A stretch of DNA of 64,000 bases, from positions 1,984,001 through 2,048,000 of the forward strand of contig CAVSMH010000006.1 of NCBI GenBank assembly GCA_963728965.1, in the 5' to 3' direction. The position numbers and the translations under genes are program-made. Under the pieces are notes generated by a model that was not told the origin of the DNA, did not search any database, and worked only from the letters and a program-made list of their open reading frames with translations. Source of the DNA: DASQZT01 sp963728965. GTDB lineage: Bacteria > Acidobacteriota > Terriglobia > Bryobacterales > Bryobacteraceae. Position 1 is the stretch's first letter; every line of letters begins with the position of its first letter. This document shows, in pieces, positions 47,499-56,342 of this stretch.

Positions 47499-48492
47499 AC
47501 GTGGGATTCCTGTGTTAGTTTTGTGTCTGTTGGGGGCCTTGGTTGCCGCCGCGGCGGCCGGGCAGGCGAATCGGCCGGAGCTTCTGCGGCTGGAAAAAAG
47601 CGCCGACGCCATGGGATCCACGTATTCGATCGCCCTCTACGGGGACGATCGGGTGCACATGGAGGCGGCGGTGGATGCCGCTTTCGATGAAGTGCGCCGG
47701 CTCGATGACATGCTTTCGAACTATAAGCCAGACAGCGAGTGGAGCCAGGTGAACCGCCACGCGGCCGAGAAGCCCGTCGCGGTGTCTCCCGAGCTGTTTC
47801 GCCTTCTCTCCGCCTGTCTCGATTACAGCCGCCGCAGCGAGGGCGCGTTCGATATCACGGTGGGTCCGCTGATGAAGGTTTGGGGATTCTATAAAGGCTC
47901 GGGCCATCTACCGCACCGCCCCGAAATTCTGGCAGCCCTTACCCGGGTCGGCTACCGCCATGTGCATCTCGACTCCACCCTTCACACCGTCTGGTTCGAC
48001 CGCCCCGGCGTGGAACTCGACCCGGGCGGCATCGGCAAGGGTTATGCGGTCGACCGCCTGGTGGAGGTCTTGCGCCAAAAGGGCTTCACCACCGCGCTGG
48101 TGGCGGGTAGCGGCAGCAGCATTTCCGGCATGGGAGCGCCTCCCGACGAGCCCCGGGGATGGCGCATCGATATCCGCAATCCCTGGGCGCCCAGCAAGGT
48201 GTCCACGGAGGTTTTCCTCAAGGACATGTCGATGTCCACCTCCGGCAGCTACGAAAAGTTCTTCCGGGCCGAGGGCAAAACCTGGGCCCACATCATGGAC
48301 CCGCGGACGGGATACCCGGCGCGCGGCAGCGTCTCGGTTTCGGTGATCGCGCCGCGCACCCTCGACAGCGAGGCGTGGGCCAAGCCCTATTTTGTGAATG
48401 GCCGTCAGTGGGCGGCCCGAAACAAGCCAAAAGACTTTCGCGTGTACTTTTGCGAAGACAGGATGGATCAGCCATGCGCGTGGCTCCAATGA
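47473..48492 (+). CDS. apbE: FAD:protein FMN transferase (ApbE family)
   Basis: ApbE attaches FMN covalently to a Thr/Ser of target proteins such as Nqr/Rnf subunits, in the periplasm. The 339-residue protein has a signal/anchor segment (IPVLVLCLLGALVAAAAAG). Family motifs are AMGSTYSIALYG, MLSNYKPDSEWSQVNRH, ELDPGGIGKGYAVDRL near residue 180, and the metal-site region SGSYEKFFRAEGKTWAHIMDPRTGYPA near 260. The GTG at 47473 lies inside rbfA; this 26-bp overlap couples the two. The 3' end overlaps hemE. No obvious flavinylation target is encoded nearby. Confidence 0.92.
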   Translation: MAELKINPKRGIPVLVLCLLGALVAAAAAGQANRPELLRLEKSADAMGSTYSIALYGDDRVHMEAAVDAAFDEVRRLDDMLSNYKPDSEWSQVNRHAAEKPVAVSPELFRLLSACLDYSRRSEGAFDITVGPLMKVWGFYKGSGHLPHRPEILAALTRVGYRHVHLDSTLHTVWFDRPGVELDPGGIGKGYAVDRLVEVLRQKGFTTALVAGSGSSISGMGAPPDEPRGWRIDIRNPWAPSKVSTEVFLKDMSMSTSGSYEKFFRAEGKTWAHIMDPRTGYPARGSVSVSVIAPRTLDSEAWAKPYFVNGRQWAARNKPKDFRVYFCEDRMDQPCAWLQ

Positions 48493-49511
48493 GCAGCCGT
48501 TTCTTAGATGCCTGCCGGCGCCGGCCTACTGATGTGAGGCCGGTGTGGTTTATGCGGCAGGCGGGGCGCTATATGAAGCAGTACCGCCAGATTCGCGAGC
48601 GTCACGGCATCCTGGAAATCTGCAAGCGGCCGGACCTGGCGGCGACCGTTACCTTGCAGCCGGTGGAACTGCTGGACGTGGATGCCGCCATCATTTTCGC
48701 GGATCTGCTTCTGCCCATCGAACCCATGGGTCTGAAGCTTCGCTATGCCGCCGGGGAAGGCCCGGTGATCGACAATCCGGTCCGCACCTCGGATGACGTC
48801 GATTCGCTTTCCACCACCAATACCGACGACCTCGGCTACGTCGGCGTCGCCATTCAACACGTGGTCCGCGCGCTGGCCGGCAAGGTGCCCGTCATCGGCT
48901 TCGTGGGTGCCCCCTTCACCATGGCAAGCTACATGATCGAAGGCGGTGCTTCGCGCAATTTCATCCGCACCAAGAAGATGATGTACAGCGATGAGACGCT
49001 GTGGCGCCGGCTGATGGGCAAGATCGTGGACGTGCTCGCCCCGTTCGCCCATCTGCAGGTCACCGCGGGGGCCCGCACCATCCAGGTGTTCGACAGTTGG
49101 GTGGGTGCCCTCGGCTCCGACGATTATGTCCGCTTCGCCGCCCCGTATTCGCGCGCCCTCATCGAGCGGATCCGCTCCACCGGCGTTCCCGTGATTCATT
49201 TTGGGACCGGCGCTTCCGGCTTCTTTCGCGAGCTCCACGCCGCCGGCGGCGACGTCATGGGAGTGGACTGGCGCGCCAATATCGACCAGGCCTGGATGGA
49301 TATCAGCTACCGTTCCGCCATCCAGGGCAATCTCGACCCGGTGGCCCTCTTCGCGCCGCTGCACGAGCTGCGCACCAAGGTGCATGAGCTGCTGAAACGA
49401 ACCGGTACGCGCCCCGGGCATATCTTCAACCTTGGACACGGCATCCTACCCGAGACCCCGGTCGAGAACGTCAAAGCGGTGGTCGAAATGGTGCGGGAAT
49501 TTCGTCCATGA
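48489..49511 (+). CDS. hemE: Uroporphyrinogen decarboxylase
   Basis: It decarboxylates uroporphyrinogen III to coproporphyrinogen III in heme synthesis. The 340-residue length is normal. Signatures are RPVWFMRQAGRYMKQYRQIR near residue 18, IIFADLLLPIEPMG, GFVGAPFTMASYMIEGG, FDSWVGAL, and FNLGHGILPETPVENVKAVV at the end. I chose the ATG at 48489, whose ATGA overlaps the apbE stop and whose MSSRFLDACRRRP fits the family start; an ATG at 48474 would add five residues and has AGGA 10 bp upstream. The hemH start overlaps its stop. Confidence 0.96.
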   Translation: MSSRFLDACRRRPTDVRPVWFMRQAGRYMKQYRQIRERHGILEICKRPDLAATVTLQPVELLDVDAAIIFADLLLPIEPMGLKLRYAAGEGPVIDNPVRTSDDVDSLSTTNTDDLGYVGVAIQHVVRALAGKVPVIGFVGAPFTMASYMIEGGASRNFIRTKKMMYSDETLWRRLMGKIVDVLAPFAHLQVTAGARTIQVFDSWVGALGSDDYVRFAAPYSRALIERIRSTGVPVIHFGTGASGFFRELHAAGGDVMGVDWRANIDQAWMDISYRSAIQGNLDPVALFAPLHELRTKVHELLKRTGTRPGHIFNLGHGILPETPVENVKAVVEMVREFRP

Positions 49512-50386
49512 AGCAGGCGGTCCTGCTGCTCGCCCACGGGGCGCCGGAACGCGTCGAGGATGTCGAGAGCTACCTCTCGTTCGTGCGCGGCGCCCGGCCC
49601 GGCAATCCCCAGGTGCTCGAGGAAGTGCGCCACCGCTACGCCGCCATCGGCGGGTCGTCGCCCCTGCTTTGCTGGACCTGCGCCCAGGCGGAGGCCCTGG
49701 AACGGCTGCTGCGAATTCCGGTCTTCTTCGGCATGCGCAACTGGAAGCCGTTCATCCGCGAAACCATGCAGCAAGTGCGCGATTCGGGAGCCGGGCAGGT
49801 GGCCGCGGTGTGCCTGGCGCCGCAGTTCTCCGAGCTGAGCGTGGGCCTCTACATCAAGCGCACCGAGGAAGCCAAATGCGAGCTCGGCATGACCGCCGAG
49901 TTCTCGTGGGCCAGAACCTACCACGACGAGCCGTTGCTGATCGAGGCGTTCGCCGAGAAACTACGGCCGCTGGTTTCGCCCGCGCGCCGTCTGCTGCTCA
50001 CCGCCCACAGCCTGCCGGAAAAGGCGCTGGCCAACGGCGACCCCTACGACCGGGAGACCCGCGCCACGGCCGCCGCCGTGGCCCGATCGGTGGGCGCCGC
50101 CGAGTACGATTTCGCCTACCAGAGCCAGGGCATGACCGGCGACAAGTGGCTGGGACCGACGGTCGAGTCCTTCCTGGACCGCTACGCCGAATCCGGCGTG
50201 CGCGAAGTGGTGCTCGATCCCATCGGCTTCGTTTGCGACCACGTCGAGATTCTGTACGACATTGATATTCAGTTCCGCGAATACGCCGCCCGGCGCGGCA
50301 TTACCCTGGTGCGTCCCGAATCCCTCAACGACTCCCCCACCTTCACCGCGGCCCTGGCTGAGGTGGCGAAGCGATGCCTGTCGTAG
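49508..50386 (+). CDS. hemH: Ferrochelatase
   Basis: The 292-residue enzyme belongs to the HemH family, which inserts Fe2+ into the porphyrin ring. It has AVLLLAHGAPERVEDVESYL at the start, the catalytic LLTAHSLPEKALANGDPYD near residue 165, YQSQGMTGDKWLGPTV, and VLDPIGFVCDHVEILYDIDI with the second metal-site residues near 245. There is no C-terminal 2Fe-2S cluster motif. The start overlaps hemE by 4 bp and the end overlaps the next gene by 13 bp. In Gram-positive coproporphyrin pathways the substrate is coproporphyrin; which applies here depends on whether the next oxidase makes protoporphyrin or coproporphyrin. Confidence 0.94.
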   Translation: MKQAVLLLAHGAPERVEDVESYLSFVRGARPGNPQVLEEVRHRYAAIGGSSPLLCWTCAQAEALERLLRIPVFFGMRNWKPFIRETMQQVRDSGAGQVAAVCLAPQFSELSVGLYIKRTEEAKCELGMTAEFSWARTYHDEPLLIEAFAEKLRPLVSPARRLLLTAHSLPEKALANGDPYDRETRATAAAVARSVGAAEYDFAYQSQGMTGDKWLGPTVESFLDRYAESGVREVVLDPIGFVCDHVEILYDIDIQFREYAARRGITLVRPESLNDSPTFTAALAEVAKRCLS

Positions 50387-51747
50387 CCATCATCGGCGGC
50401 GGCATCTCGGGACTTTCGGCGGCATACTACCTCTCCCGGCGGGGCGCGCCGGCCACCATTTACGAATCGCGTCCGCGCCTAGGGGGCGTGATCCAGACCC
50501 AGTCCGTGGAGGGCTGCACCATCGAGGCCGGGCCCGACAGCTTTCTTTCGGTCAAACCCGCCGCACTGGAGCTCATCCGCTCGCTTGGCCTCTCCGACGA
50601 CGTCATCGGCTCTAACGACCACCTCCGCAAGACCTACGTGCGCCGCAACGGCCGTCTCGTGCCCCTGCCCGACGGCCTGATGATGATGGTGCCCACCAAA
50701 ATCCTGCCGCTGATCACCACCCCGCTGATCGGCTGGCCCACCAAGATCCGCATGGGCATGGAACTGTTCCGTGCGCCGAAGCCCCGGCCTGGAGATCAGT
50801 CGGTCTCCGAGTTCATCGGGGAACACTACGGCCCCGAAGCCGTCGATTATCTTGCCGAGCCGCTCCTCTCCGGGATCTATGGCGGAAATCCGCGCGAGCT
50901 GAGCGTGACCAGCGTCCTGCCCACGTTCGTGCAACTGGCGAACCAGTACGGCAGCCTCACCCGCGGCGTGCTCGCGCAGCGCGCCCGGTCGAAATCCTCC
51001 GCCAGCCCCGCGCCCCTTTTCCGCACGTTGAAGGGCGGGCTCCAGCAGATGGTGGACGCCGTGGCAGCCGCTATCCGCGGCAAAATCGAAGTCCGGCAGG
51101 GCCGTATCGAAGCCGTGGAACGCGCGCCCGATGGCTTCCGGCTGAAGCTCGAAGGCGGCTGGCTCCGGGCCACCCACGTCGTCGCGGCCTGCGAAGCGCA
51201 CAGCGCCGCGGCGCTGATTCCCGAGGTGGATCCGAGACTTGCGGAGTTGCTGGGCATGGTTCCCTATAGTTCCTCCATGACCATTACGCTCGGCTTCGAC
51301 GCCGCGGATTTCGCGGTGCTGCCCGATGGCTTCGGATTCCTCGTGCCCAGGAAAGAGCGGAAGCTGCTCGCTGCCTGCACCTGGGTCGGCACCAAATTTC
51401 CCCACCGCGTGCCCGAGGGCAAGGTGGTTGCCCGCTGCTTCATAGGCGGCCTCGATGTGGCGCCGATCCTGGCCAGGTCCGACGACGCGATTATCGACCA
51501 GGTCACCCGGGAATTGGCCGAGATCGCCGGCGTCACCGCCCGTCCGCGCTTCACACGCATTTACCGCTGGCCGCGCTCCATGGCGCAGTACACCGTGGGC
51601 CATCCGCAGAGGCTCGCCGAAATGGAATCGCGGGTGGCCGCGATCCCCGGCCTCTACCTGGCAGGCAACGCGTACACCGGCATCGGCGTCCCCGATTGCA
51701 TCCGCATGGGACGCGCCGCCGCGGAGAAGATCACTTCGCCAGGCTGA
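50374..51747 (+). CDS. hemG: FAD-dependent protoporphyrinogen/coproporphyrinogen oxidase
   Basis: This 457-residue oxidase of the HemY/PPOX type (gene also called hemY) oxidises the porphyrinogen to the porphyrin using O2. The N-terminal FAD-binding GGGISGLSAAYYLSRRG is at residues 7-23, followed by GGVIQTQSVEGCTIEAGPDSFL. AEPLLSGIYGGNPRELSV and the C-terminal GLYLAGNAYTGIGVPDCIRMG close the FAD site. The start overlaps hemH by 13 bp, so apbE-hemE-hemH-hemG are fully overlapping. Its 3' end overlaps the convergent oxidoreductase gene by 17 bp. Confidence 0.94.
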   Translation: MPVVAIIGGGISGLSAAYYLSRRGAPATIYESRPRLGGVIQTQSVEGCTIEAGPDSFLSVKPAALELIRSLGLSDDVIGSNDHLRKTYVRRNGRLVPLPDGLMMMVPTKILPLITTPLIGWPTKIRMGMELFRAPKPRPGDQSVSEFIGEHYGPEAVDYLAEPLLSGIYGGNPRELSVTSVLPTFVQLANQYGSLTRGVLAQRARSKSSASPAPLFRTLKGGLQQMVDAVAAAIRGKIEVRQGRIEAVERAPDGFRLKLEGGWLRATHVVAACEAHSAAALIPEVDPRLAELLGMVPYSSSMTITLGFDAADFAVLPDGFGFLVPRKERKLLAACTWVGTKFPHRVPEGKVVARCFIGGLDVAPILARSDDAIIDQVTRELAEIAGVTARPRFTRIYRWPRSMAQYTVGHPQRLAEMESRVAAIPGLYLAGNAYTGIGVPDCIRMGRAAAEKITSPG

Positions 51748-52810
51748 TCGTCTTCCCCGTGCGGACCGATTCCCGCGCCGCATCCAGGATTTCGGTGACG
51801 ATCAGGTTGTTTTCGAGCGAGCTCAGCCCCGCCGGCTTGATACTCCCGCGCGCCACCGCGATCAGGTACGAGATCGAATCGTGCTGGTCCGCGGGAAGCT
51901 CGCTGGGCGTGCGCGCCTCTTCGGCGGCCTGGCCCGCCAGCCGCACCCGCAGCGGATTGCCGCCGGTGCCCGCCACGGCGTATCCGGTTTCGCCGTACAC
52001 CTCGAGATCCTTGCGGTTGAACGGCCAGTTCCACGACGCCTGAATGATGCCCTGCGCCGTCGGATACTCCAGGAGAATGGTGGCTTCATCGTCCACCCGC
52101 GGATAGATCTGCGGCTTTTCCGTCTGCGCCAGCGCGGTGACTTTGCGCGGCCGCTGGTTGTCCATCAGCCAGGTCATCAGGTTGGCCCCATAGCAGCCGA
52201 AATCGAACAGAGCTCCCGCGCCGTTCTTGGCGGGATCGGTCAGCCACGCAAAGAACTCCGGTTGGACCTTGATCTCCTTGGGCCCCTGGTGTCCATCCAT
52301 GGCCACCATCCTGCGAATTGCGCCGGCGGCCTTCTGCTCTTTGAAGATGTGCCAGATCTCGTGGTGGTTCCGATACCAGGTCGTTTCGTAGTTCACGATG
52401 ACCGGGATGCCGCTGCGCTCTGCCGCCTGGCGGATCGCGCGCGCCTGCGCGTTGTTCACCGCGAGAGGCTTCTCCATCATCACCGGGATGCGCCGGGCGG
52501 CGCACGCCTCCACCACGCCGGCATGGTCGAACGTGCTGGTAAAGGTGGCCACCGCCTCCGGCTTTACCGTGTCGAGCATCTTGCCCAGATCGGTGAAGAC
52601 GATGCTGTCGGCGAAATGGTACCGCTGGGCATAGCTCTTTCCGAGCGCCGGGACGGGATCGAAAATCCCCACAATCTGCACGTCGCTGCGCCGCTGGGCG
52701 CCGTTCAAAAATCCGGAAACGTGGCCGTGCGCCAGCCCCGCGATCGCCAGCCGCAGCGGTTGCGCCGACGCCAACAGGGGCAGCAGAAGTCCGATAGTCA
52801 AACGGGTCAT
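51731..52810 (-). CDS. Exported Gfo/Idh/MocA-family oxidoreductase
   Basis: The ATG at 52810 gives 359 residues beginning with a short signal peptide (MTRLTIGLLLPLLASAQ), odd for a nucleotide-dependent enzyme. The Rossmann domain follows (LRLAIAGLAHGHVSGFL, where GxGxxG is reduced to AGLAHGH), with MEKPLAVNNAQA near residue 125 giving the family EKP lysine. The C-terminal GFO_IDH domain has DFGCYGANLMTWLMD. The loss of the clean glycine motif and the signal peptide together suggest either a tightly bound NADP or a non-enzymatic role, as inference. It is divergent from the peptidase gene by 31 bp. Confidence 0.87.
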   Translation of the reverse strand: MTRLTIGLLLPLLASAQPLRLAIAGLAHGHVSGFLNGAQRRSDVQIVGIFDPVPALGKSYAQRYHFADSIVFTDLGKMLDTVKPEAVATFTSTFDHAGVVEACAARRIPVMMEKPLAVNNAQARAIRQAAERSGIPVIVNYETTWYRNHHEIWHIFKEQKAAGAIRRMVAMDGHQGPKEIKVQPEFFAWLTDPAKNGAGALFDFGCYGANLMTWLMDNQRPRKVTALAQTEKPQIYPRVDDEATILLEYPTAQGIIQASWNWPFNRKDLEVYGETGYAVAGTGGNPLRVRLAGQAAEEARTPSELPADQHDSISYLIAVARGSIKPAGLSSLENNLIVTEILDAARESVRTGKTISLAK

Positions 52811-52841
52811 GATGTTTGATAATACCCAACGGGAGATCCCG

Positions 52842-54905
52842 ATGCGCCTTTCCGCCATTCTGCTTGCCGCAGCTCTATCACTTGTTGCCGCCGATGGTCC
52901 GCCGCCCACGAAAGCGGTTCCTGTGACCGAAACCCTGCACGGCGTTACGATCACCGATCCGTACCGCTGGCTCGAAGACCAGAACAGCCCCGAAACCCGA
53001 AGCTGGCTTGCCGCGCAGAACGCGTACACGCGCGCCTACCTGGAGCGGATTCCCGGTCGGGACGAGCTCAAACAGCGGCTGACGGCGATCGGCCGCGTGG
53101 ATGCCGTAGGCCTGCCGGCCGTGCGCGGCGGCCGCTACTTCTTCACGCGCCGGCTTGCCAACGAGAACCGCAACTCCATCTGCATGCGGCCCGGCTTCGA
53201 AGGCAAGGACGAGGTGCTCGTTGACTCGTCCACGGTGGGCGACGAAACACATTCCATCAACCTGATGGGAGTCTCGGAAGACGGCAAACTCATTCTCTAT
53301 GGTGTCCGCCGCGGCGGCGAGGACGAGGTGGAAGTGCGGCTGCTCGACCTCGACAAACGCGAGTTGTTGCCGTTCCGCCTGCCGCGGGCGCGGTACATGG
53401 GAGTCAGCCTGAAACACGATCGCAGCGGCTTGTTTTATTCGCGGTACGTCAGCGGGCAGGGCGCACGCGTGTACTACCATGCGATGGCGGGCTCCGCAGC
53501 GGATCGCGAGATCTTCGGCAGCCAGTATGGCCCGGAGGGCCTGATCTCCGCGGGGCTGACCGAGGACGGCCGTTATCTCGTGATCGGCGTCGCGTTCGGC
53601 GTGCCCCCGCGTCGAACCGAAATCTACGTGAAGGACGTGGCCGCGGACGGCGAAATCCGCCCGATCGTCCGCGAGGACGGCGAATTCCGGCCGTTTCTCG
53701 AAACGGAGGGCAGGCTTTTTGTTTACACCAACTCGAAGGCTCTCAACCGGCGTATTCTGGCGATCGACCTGGCCCGGCCGGCCCGCGACCAGTGGACCGA
53801 GGTCGTTCCCGAATCCGAATGGCCCATCCAAGGCGTGTCCGCCGTGGGAGGGCGCCTTTTCGTCGAGTACCTGGAGAACGTCAAGACGCGGGTGAAGCAA
53901 TACAGCGCCGCCGGCAAATATTTGGGCGATCTGAAACTCCCCGGTATCGGCAGCGTCTCCGGAATCGCCGGACGATGGAAGGAGGACGAAGCTTTCTTCA
54001 GCTACGCCTCGTTCGTCGAGTTGGGCACGGAATACCGCTACCGCGTGTCGAGCGCCCGGCAGGACTTGTGGTTCCGGCCGAACCTTCCGATTGTGGCGGA
54101 CAACTTCGAAGTGAAACAGGTCTGGTACGAATCGCGCGACAAGACCCACGTACCGATGTTCCTGGTCTACAAGAGGGGCCTGGCGCTGGATGGCAACCGT
54201 CCGGTCTATCTCACCGGCTATGGCGGGTTCAACCTGAGCGAGACGCCCGCGTTCAGCCGGGCGGCCGTCATCTGGGCGGAGCTGGGCGGCGTGTTCGCGC
54301 TTCCCAACCTGCGCGGCGGCGGCGAGTTCGGCGAAAAGTGGCACCGGGCCGGCATGTTCGAGAACAAGCAGAACGTGTTCGACGATTTCGTCGGCGCAGC
54401 CGAATGGCTGGTGGCGAATCACTATACGAAACCCGGGCGGATCGCGATTCAGGGCGGCTCGAACGGCGGCTTGTTGGTGGGCGCCGCGTTCACTCAACAT
54501 CCCGAACTCTTCGGCGCGGTGGTGTGCTCGATCCCTCTGCTCGACATGCTGCGCTACCAGAAGTTCAAGGTCGGGTCGTATTGGGTGACCGAGTATGGCT
54601 CCGCCGATGACCCGAAGCAGTTCCCGCATATCTACAAATACTCGCCGTACCAGAATGTGAGAGAGGGTGTGCGCTACCCCGCCATCATGTTCGTCTCGGG
54701 CGACTCAGATACGCGCGTGGATCCGCTCCACGCTCGCAAAATGGCCGCCCTCATGCAGGCGTCGACCGGTTCCGGACGGCCCATCTACCTGGATTACGAC
54801 ACCAACGGCGGCCACAGCGGCGGCAAACCGATCAGCGCTCAGATTGAAGAGTGGACCGACTGGATGAGCTTCCTGCTCGACCAGACGGGGGTGAAGCTGA
54901 ACTAG
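52842..54905 (+). CDS. Secreted prolyl oligopeptidase (S9A family)
   Basis: The 687-residue serine peptidase cuts short peptides after proline. The ATG at 52842 has GGGAGA upstream and begins a signal peptide (MRLSAILLAAALSLVAADG). A seven-blade propeller (~75-420) covers the active site. The alpha/beta hydrolase domain has TGYGGFNLSETPAFS near residue 460, LPNLRGGGEFGEKWH, the nucleophile GGSNGG (Ser540), the acid in SGDSDTRVDP and the histidine in NGGHSGGK near the end. The triad is intact. Its stop shares the palindrome CTAG with the stop of the convergent dehydrogenase gene. Confidence 0.95.
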   Translation: MRLSAILLAAALSLVAADGPPPTKAVPVTETLHGVTITDPYRWLEDQNSPETRSWLAAQNAYTRAYLERIPGRDELKQRLTAIGRVDAVGLPAVRGGRYFFTRRLANENRNSICMRPGFEGKDEVLVDSSTVGDETHSINLMGVSEDGKLILYGVRRGGEDEVEVRLLDLDKRELLPFRLPRARYMGVSLKHDRSGLFYSRYVSGQGARVYYHAMAGSAADREIFGSQYGPEGLISAGLTEDGRYLVIGVAFGVPPRRTEIYVKDVAADGEIRPIVREDGEFRPFLETEGRLFVYTNSKALNRRILAIDLARPARDQWTEVVPESEWPIQGVSAVGGRLFVEYLENVKTRVKQYSAAGKYLGDLKLPGIGSVSGIAGRWKEDEAFFSYASFVELGTEYRYRVSSARQDLWFRPNLPIVADNFEVKQVWYESRDKTHVPMFLVYKRGLALDGNRPVYLTGYGGFNLSETPAFSRAAVIWAELGGVFALPNLRGGGEFGEKWHRAGMFENKQNVFDDFVGAAEWLVANHYTKPGRIAIQGGSNGGLLVGAAFTQHPELFGAVVCSIPLLDMLRYQKFKVGSYWVTEYGSADDPKQFPHIYKYSPYQNVREGVRYPAIMFVSGDSDTRVDPLHARKMAALMQASTGSGRPIYLDYDTNGGHSGGKPISAQIEEWTDWMSFLLDQTGVKLN

Positions 54906-55912
54906 AAGCCGGCCTTCTTGTCTACCACGTTCAGCAGCGGCAGGCCCGCGCCGAACCGCCGGATGTTCTCCGTCACCAGATGAGTCAGCCTCGCGTCCAG
55001 ATTATCGGAGCCTCCGGAGGTGTGCGGCGTGATGACCACGTTCGGGAATTTCCACAATGGGTCCCCCTTGGGCAGCGGCTCGGGGTCCGTGACGTCGAGC
55101 CCCGCGCCTGCCAGCCTGCCGCTGTCGAGCGCCTTGACCAAGCCCCCATGGCTGTAGATCTTGCCGCGCGACATAGCGATGAAGTACGAACCGCGTTTCA
55201 TCAGCTCGAATTGGTGCGCGCCCATCATGCCTTCGCTTTTGGGCGTATGCGGCACGGAGATGAAGACCACGTCGGCCTCGGGCAGCACTTCGTCCAGCAT
55301 GTCGGGCGGCACCACCCGCTGCACGTTGGTGCTGGGCGGGATATCGCGAATATCGACGCCGATGACCTTCATGCCGAATCCGTTCGCGCGTTGTGCGATC
55401 TGGCTGCCGATGCCGCCGACGCCAATAATCACGGCGGTCTTCCCGTTCAATTCAATCATCCCCTCCCGTCCCCGCGGCCATTCTTCGAGCTGCTGTCGGG
55501 GAATGGTGACGTTGAGCCTTCGGGTGAGCGCCAACAGGAACGCAAACGCATGGTCGGCGATCTGCGGGCCGTACATGTTCTTGGCGTTGGTCACCACCAC
55601 GTTGCTGTTGGTGAGTTCCGGGAACAGGCCGTGCTCCACGCCGGCGCTCGAGATATGCAGCCATTTCAGCTTGGTGGCCCGCTTGAAGAGGCTGGGCGTC
55701 AACGGAATACCGATGAGGGCATCGGCATCCACAATTTCCGTTTCGAGTGCGCTGCCGCGCGCGGGTACGATGCGCACATTGGGTGCGGTCTTGGCCAGTT
55801 CCTGCACCATGTCGGGAGAGAGGTTGGCGATGACTTTCAAGGTCTGTGCCGGAAGCAGCGTGCTGACAACCAGCAGGGACGCCGCACACCGTGCGATGCG
55901 AGATTTGTCCAT
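54902..55912 (-). CDS. D-2-hydroxyacid dehydrogenase with signal peptide
   Basis: The 336-residue protein belongs to the NAD-dependent D-isomer 2-hydroxyacid dehydrogenases. VIIGVGGIGSQIAQRANGFG near residue 165 binds the nucleotide. The catalytic residues are R (MSRGKI near 248), E (DPEPLPKG near 277) and H (TPHTSGGS near 295). The N-terminus (MDKSRIARCAASLLVVSTLLPAQ) is a signal peptide, unexpected for a cytoplasmic NAD enzyme and paralleling the exported oxidoreductase at 51731. The short missing part of the N-terminal domain is normal for this subfamily. The substrate is unknown. Confidence 0.9.
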   Translation of the reverse strand: MDKSRIARCAASLLVVSTLLPAQTLKVIANLSPDMVQELAKTAPNVRIVPARGSALETEIVDADALIGIPLTPSLFKRATKLKWLHISSAGVEHGLFPELTNSNVVVTNAKNMYGPQIADHAFAFLLALTRRLNVTIPRQQLEEWPRGREGMIELNGKTAVIIGVGGIGSQIAQRANGFGMKVIGVDIRDIPPSTNVQRVVPPDMLDEVLPEADVVFISVPHTPKSEGMMGAHQFELMKRGSYFIAMSRGKIYSHGGLVKALDSGRLAGAGLDVTDPEPLPKGDPLWKFPNVVITPHTSGGSDNLDARLTHLVTENIRRFGAGLPLLNVVDKKAGF

Positions 55913-55992
55913 AGTTCTAGCGATTCTACACCGGCCGGGCTCACTTACGGGACACCCGGAGGCGGCAGGTATCCCGAAGGTGTAACTAATTC

Positions 55993-56235
55993 GTGACCGT
56001 GCCCACGGCAGACCGGATTACCCGAACGCCCGGCGTGTGCGGTCGCAAAGCCAGGATCGCGGGCCACCGCGTGCGCGTGCTCGATGTCGTACGGTGGTCG
56101 GAACACCAGGGGTTGACGCCCGAGATCCGTGCGGAGATGGAAGCCGAGCGTGATTTTGCCGAACAGATTCGGCGGAAGAACGCGTCTCTGATCGCGTCCA
56201 AACGGCGTCCACAGGGGCTGGAAGAAGCATCCTGA
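55993..56235 (+). pseudogene. DUF433 antitoxin-like gene with internal deletion
   Basis: GTG 55993 to TGA 56235 encodes 80 residues. The N-terminal half (ADRITRTPGVCGRKARIAGH, then RVRVLDVVRWSEHQGLTP) is an excellent DUF433 match. It then jumps to EIRAEMEAERDFAEQIRRKN, the normal C-terminal end of such proteins. The ~25-30 residues usually between (the ...DEIV...ITLADVYAALAYYYDH segment, the helix-turn-helix part) are missing without a frameshift. DUF433 proteins are usually antitoxins paired with a DUF5615 PIN-like toxin, and a remnant of such a toxin follows directly. I therefore call it a deletion derivative, probably non-functional. Comparison is from memory of the family. Confidence 0.6.
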
Positions 56236-56330
56236 CCGGTGCCCTGCGTTTTCACCTGGATGAGCACATCTCCGCTCGGTAAAGGAAGGGTTGCGCCGTC
56301 AAGCGTTTCTCGTCTGGCTGGCAGGTCCGC
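56236..56330 (+). pseudogene. Remnant of a DUF5615 PIN-like toxin gene
   Basis: Right after the DUF433 stop, the frame starting at 56244 reads LRFHLDEHISAR and hits TAA at 56280. Shifting to the frame at 56279 continues VKEGLRRQAF. Joined, this is the N-terminus of a DUF5615 protein (RFHLDEH..., a PIN-fold acidic motif, then ...GLRR). There is no start codon in frame, one frameshift, and nothing recognisable after ~56310, so only ~25 codons survive. The adjacent antitoxin is also damaged. Confidence 0.5.
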
Positions 56331-56342
56331 TCCCGCGGGCTC

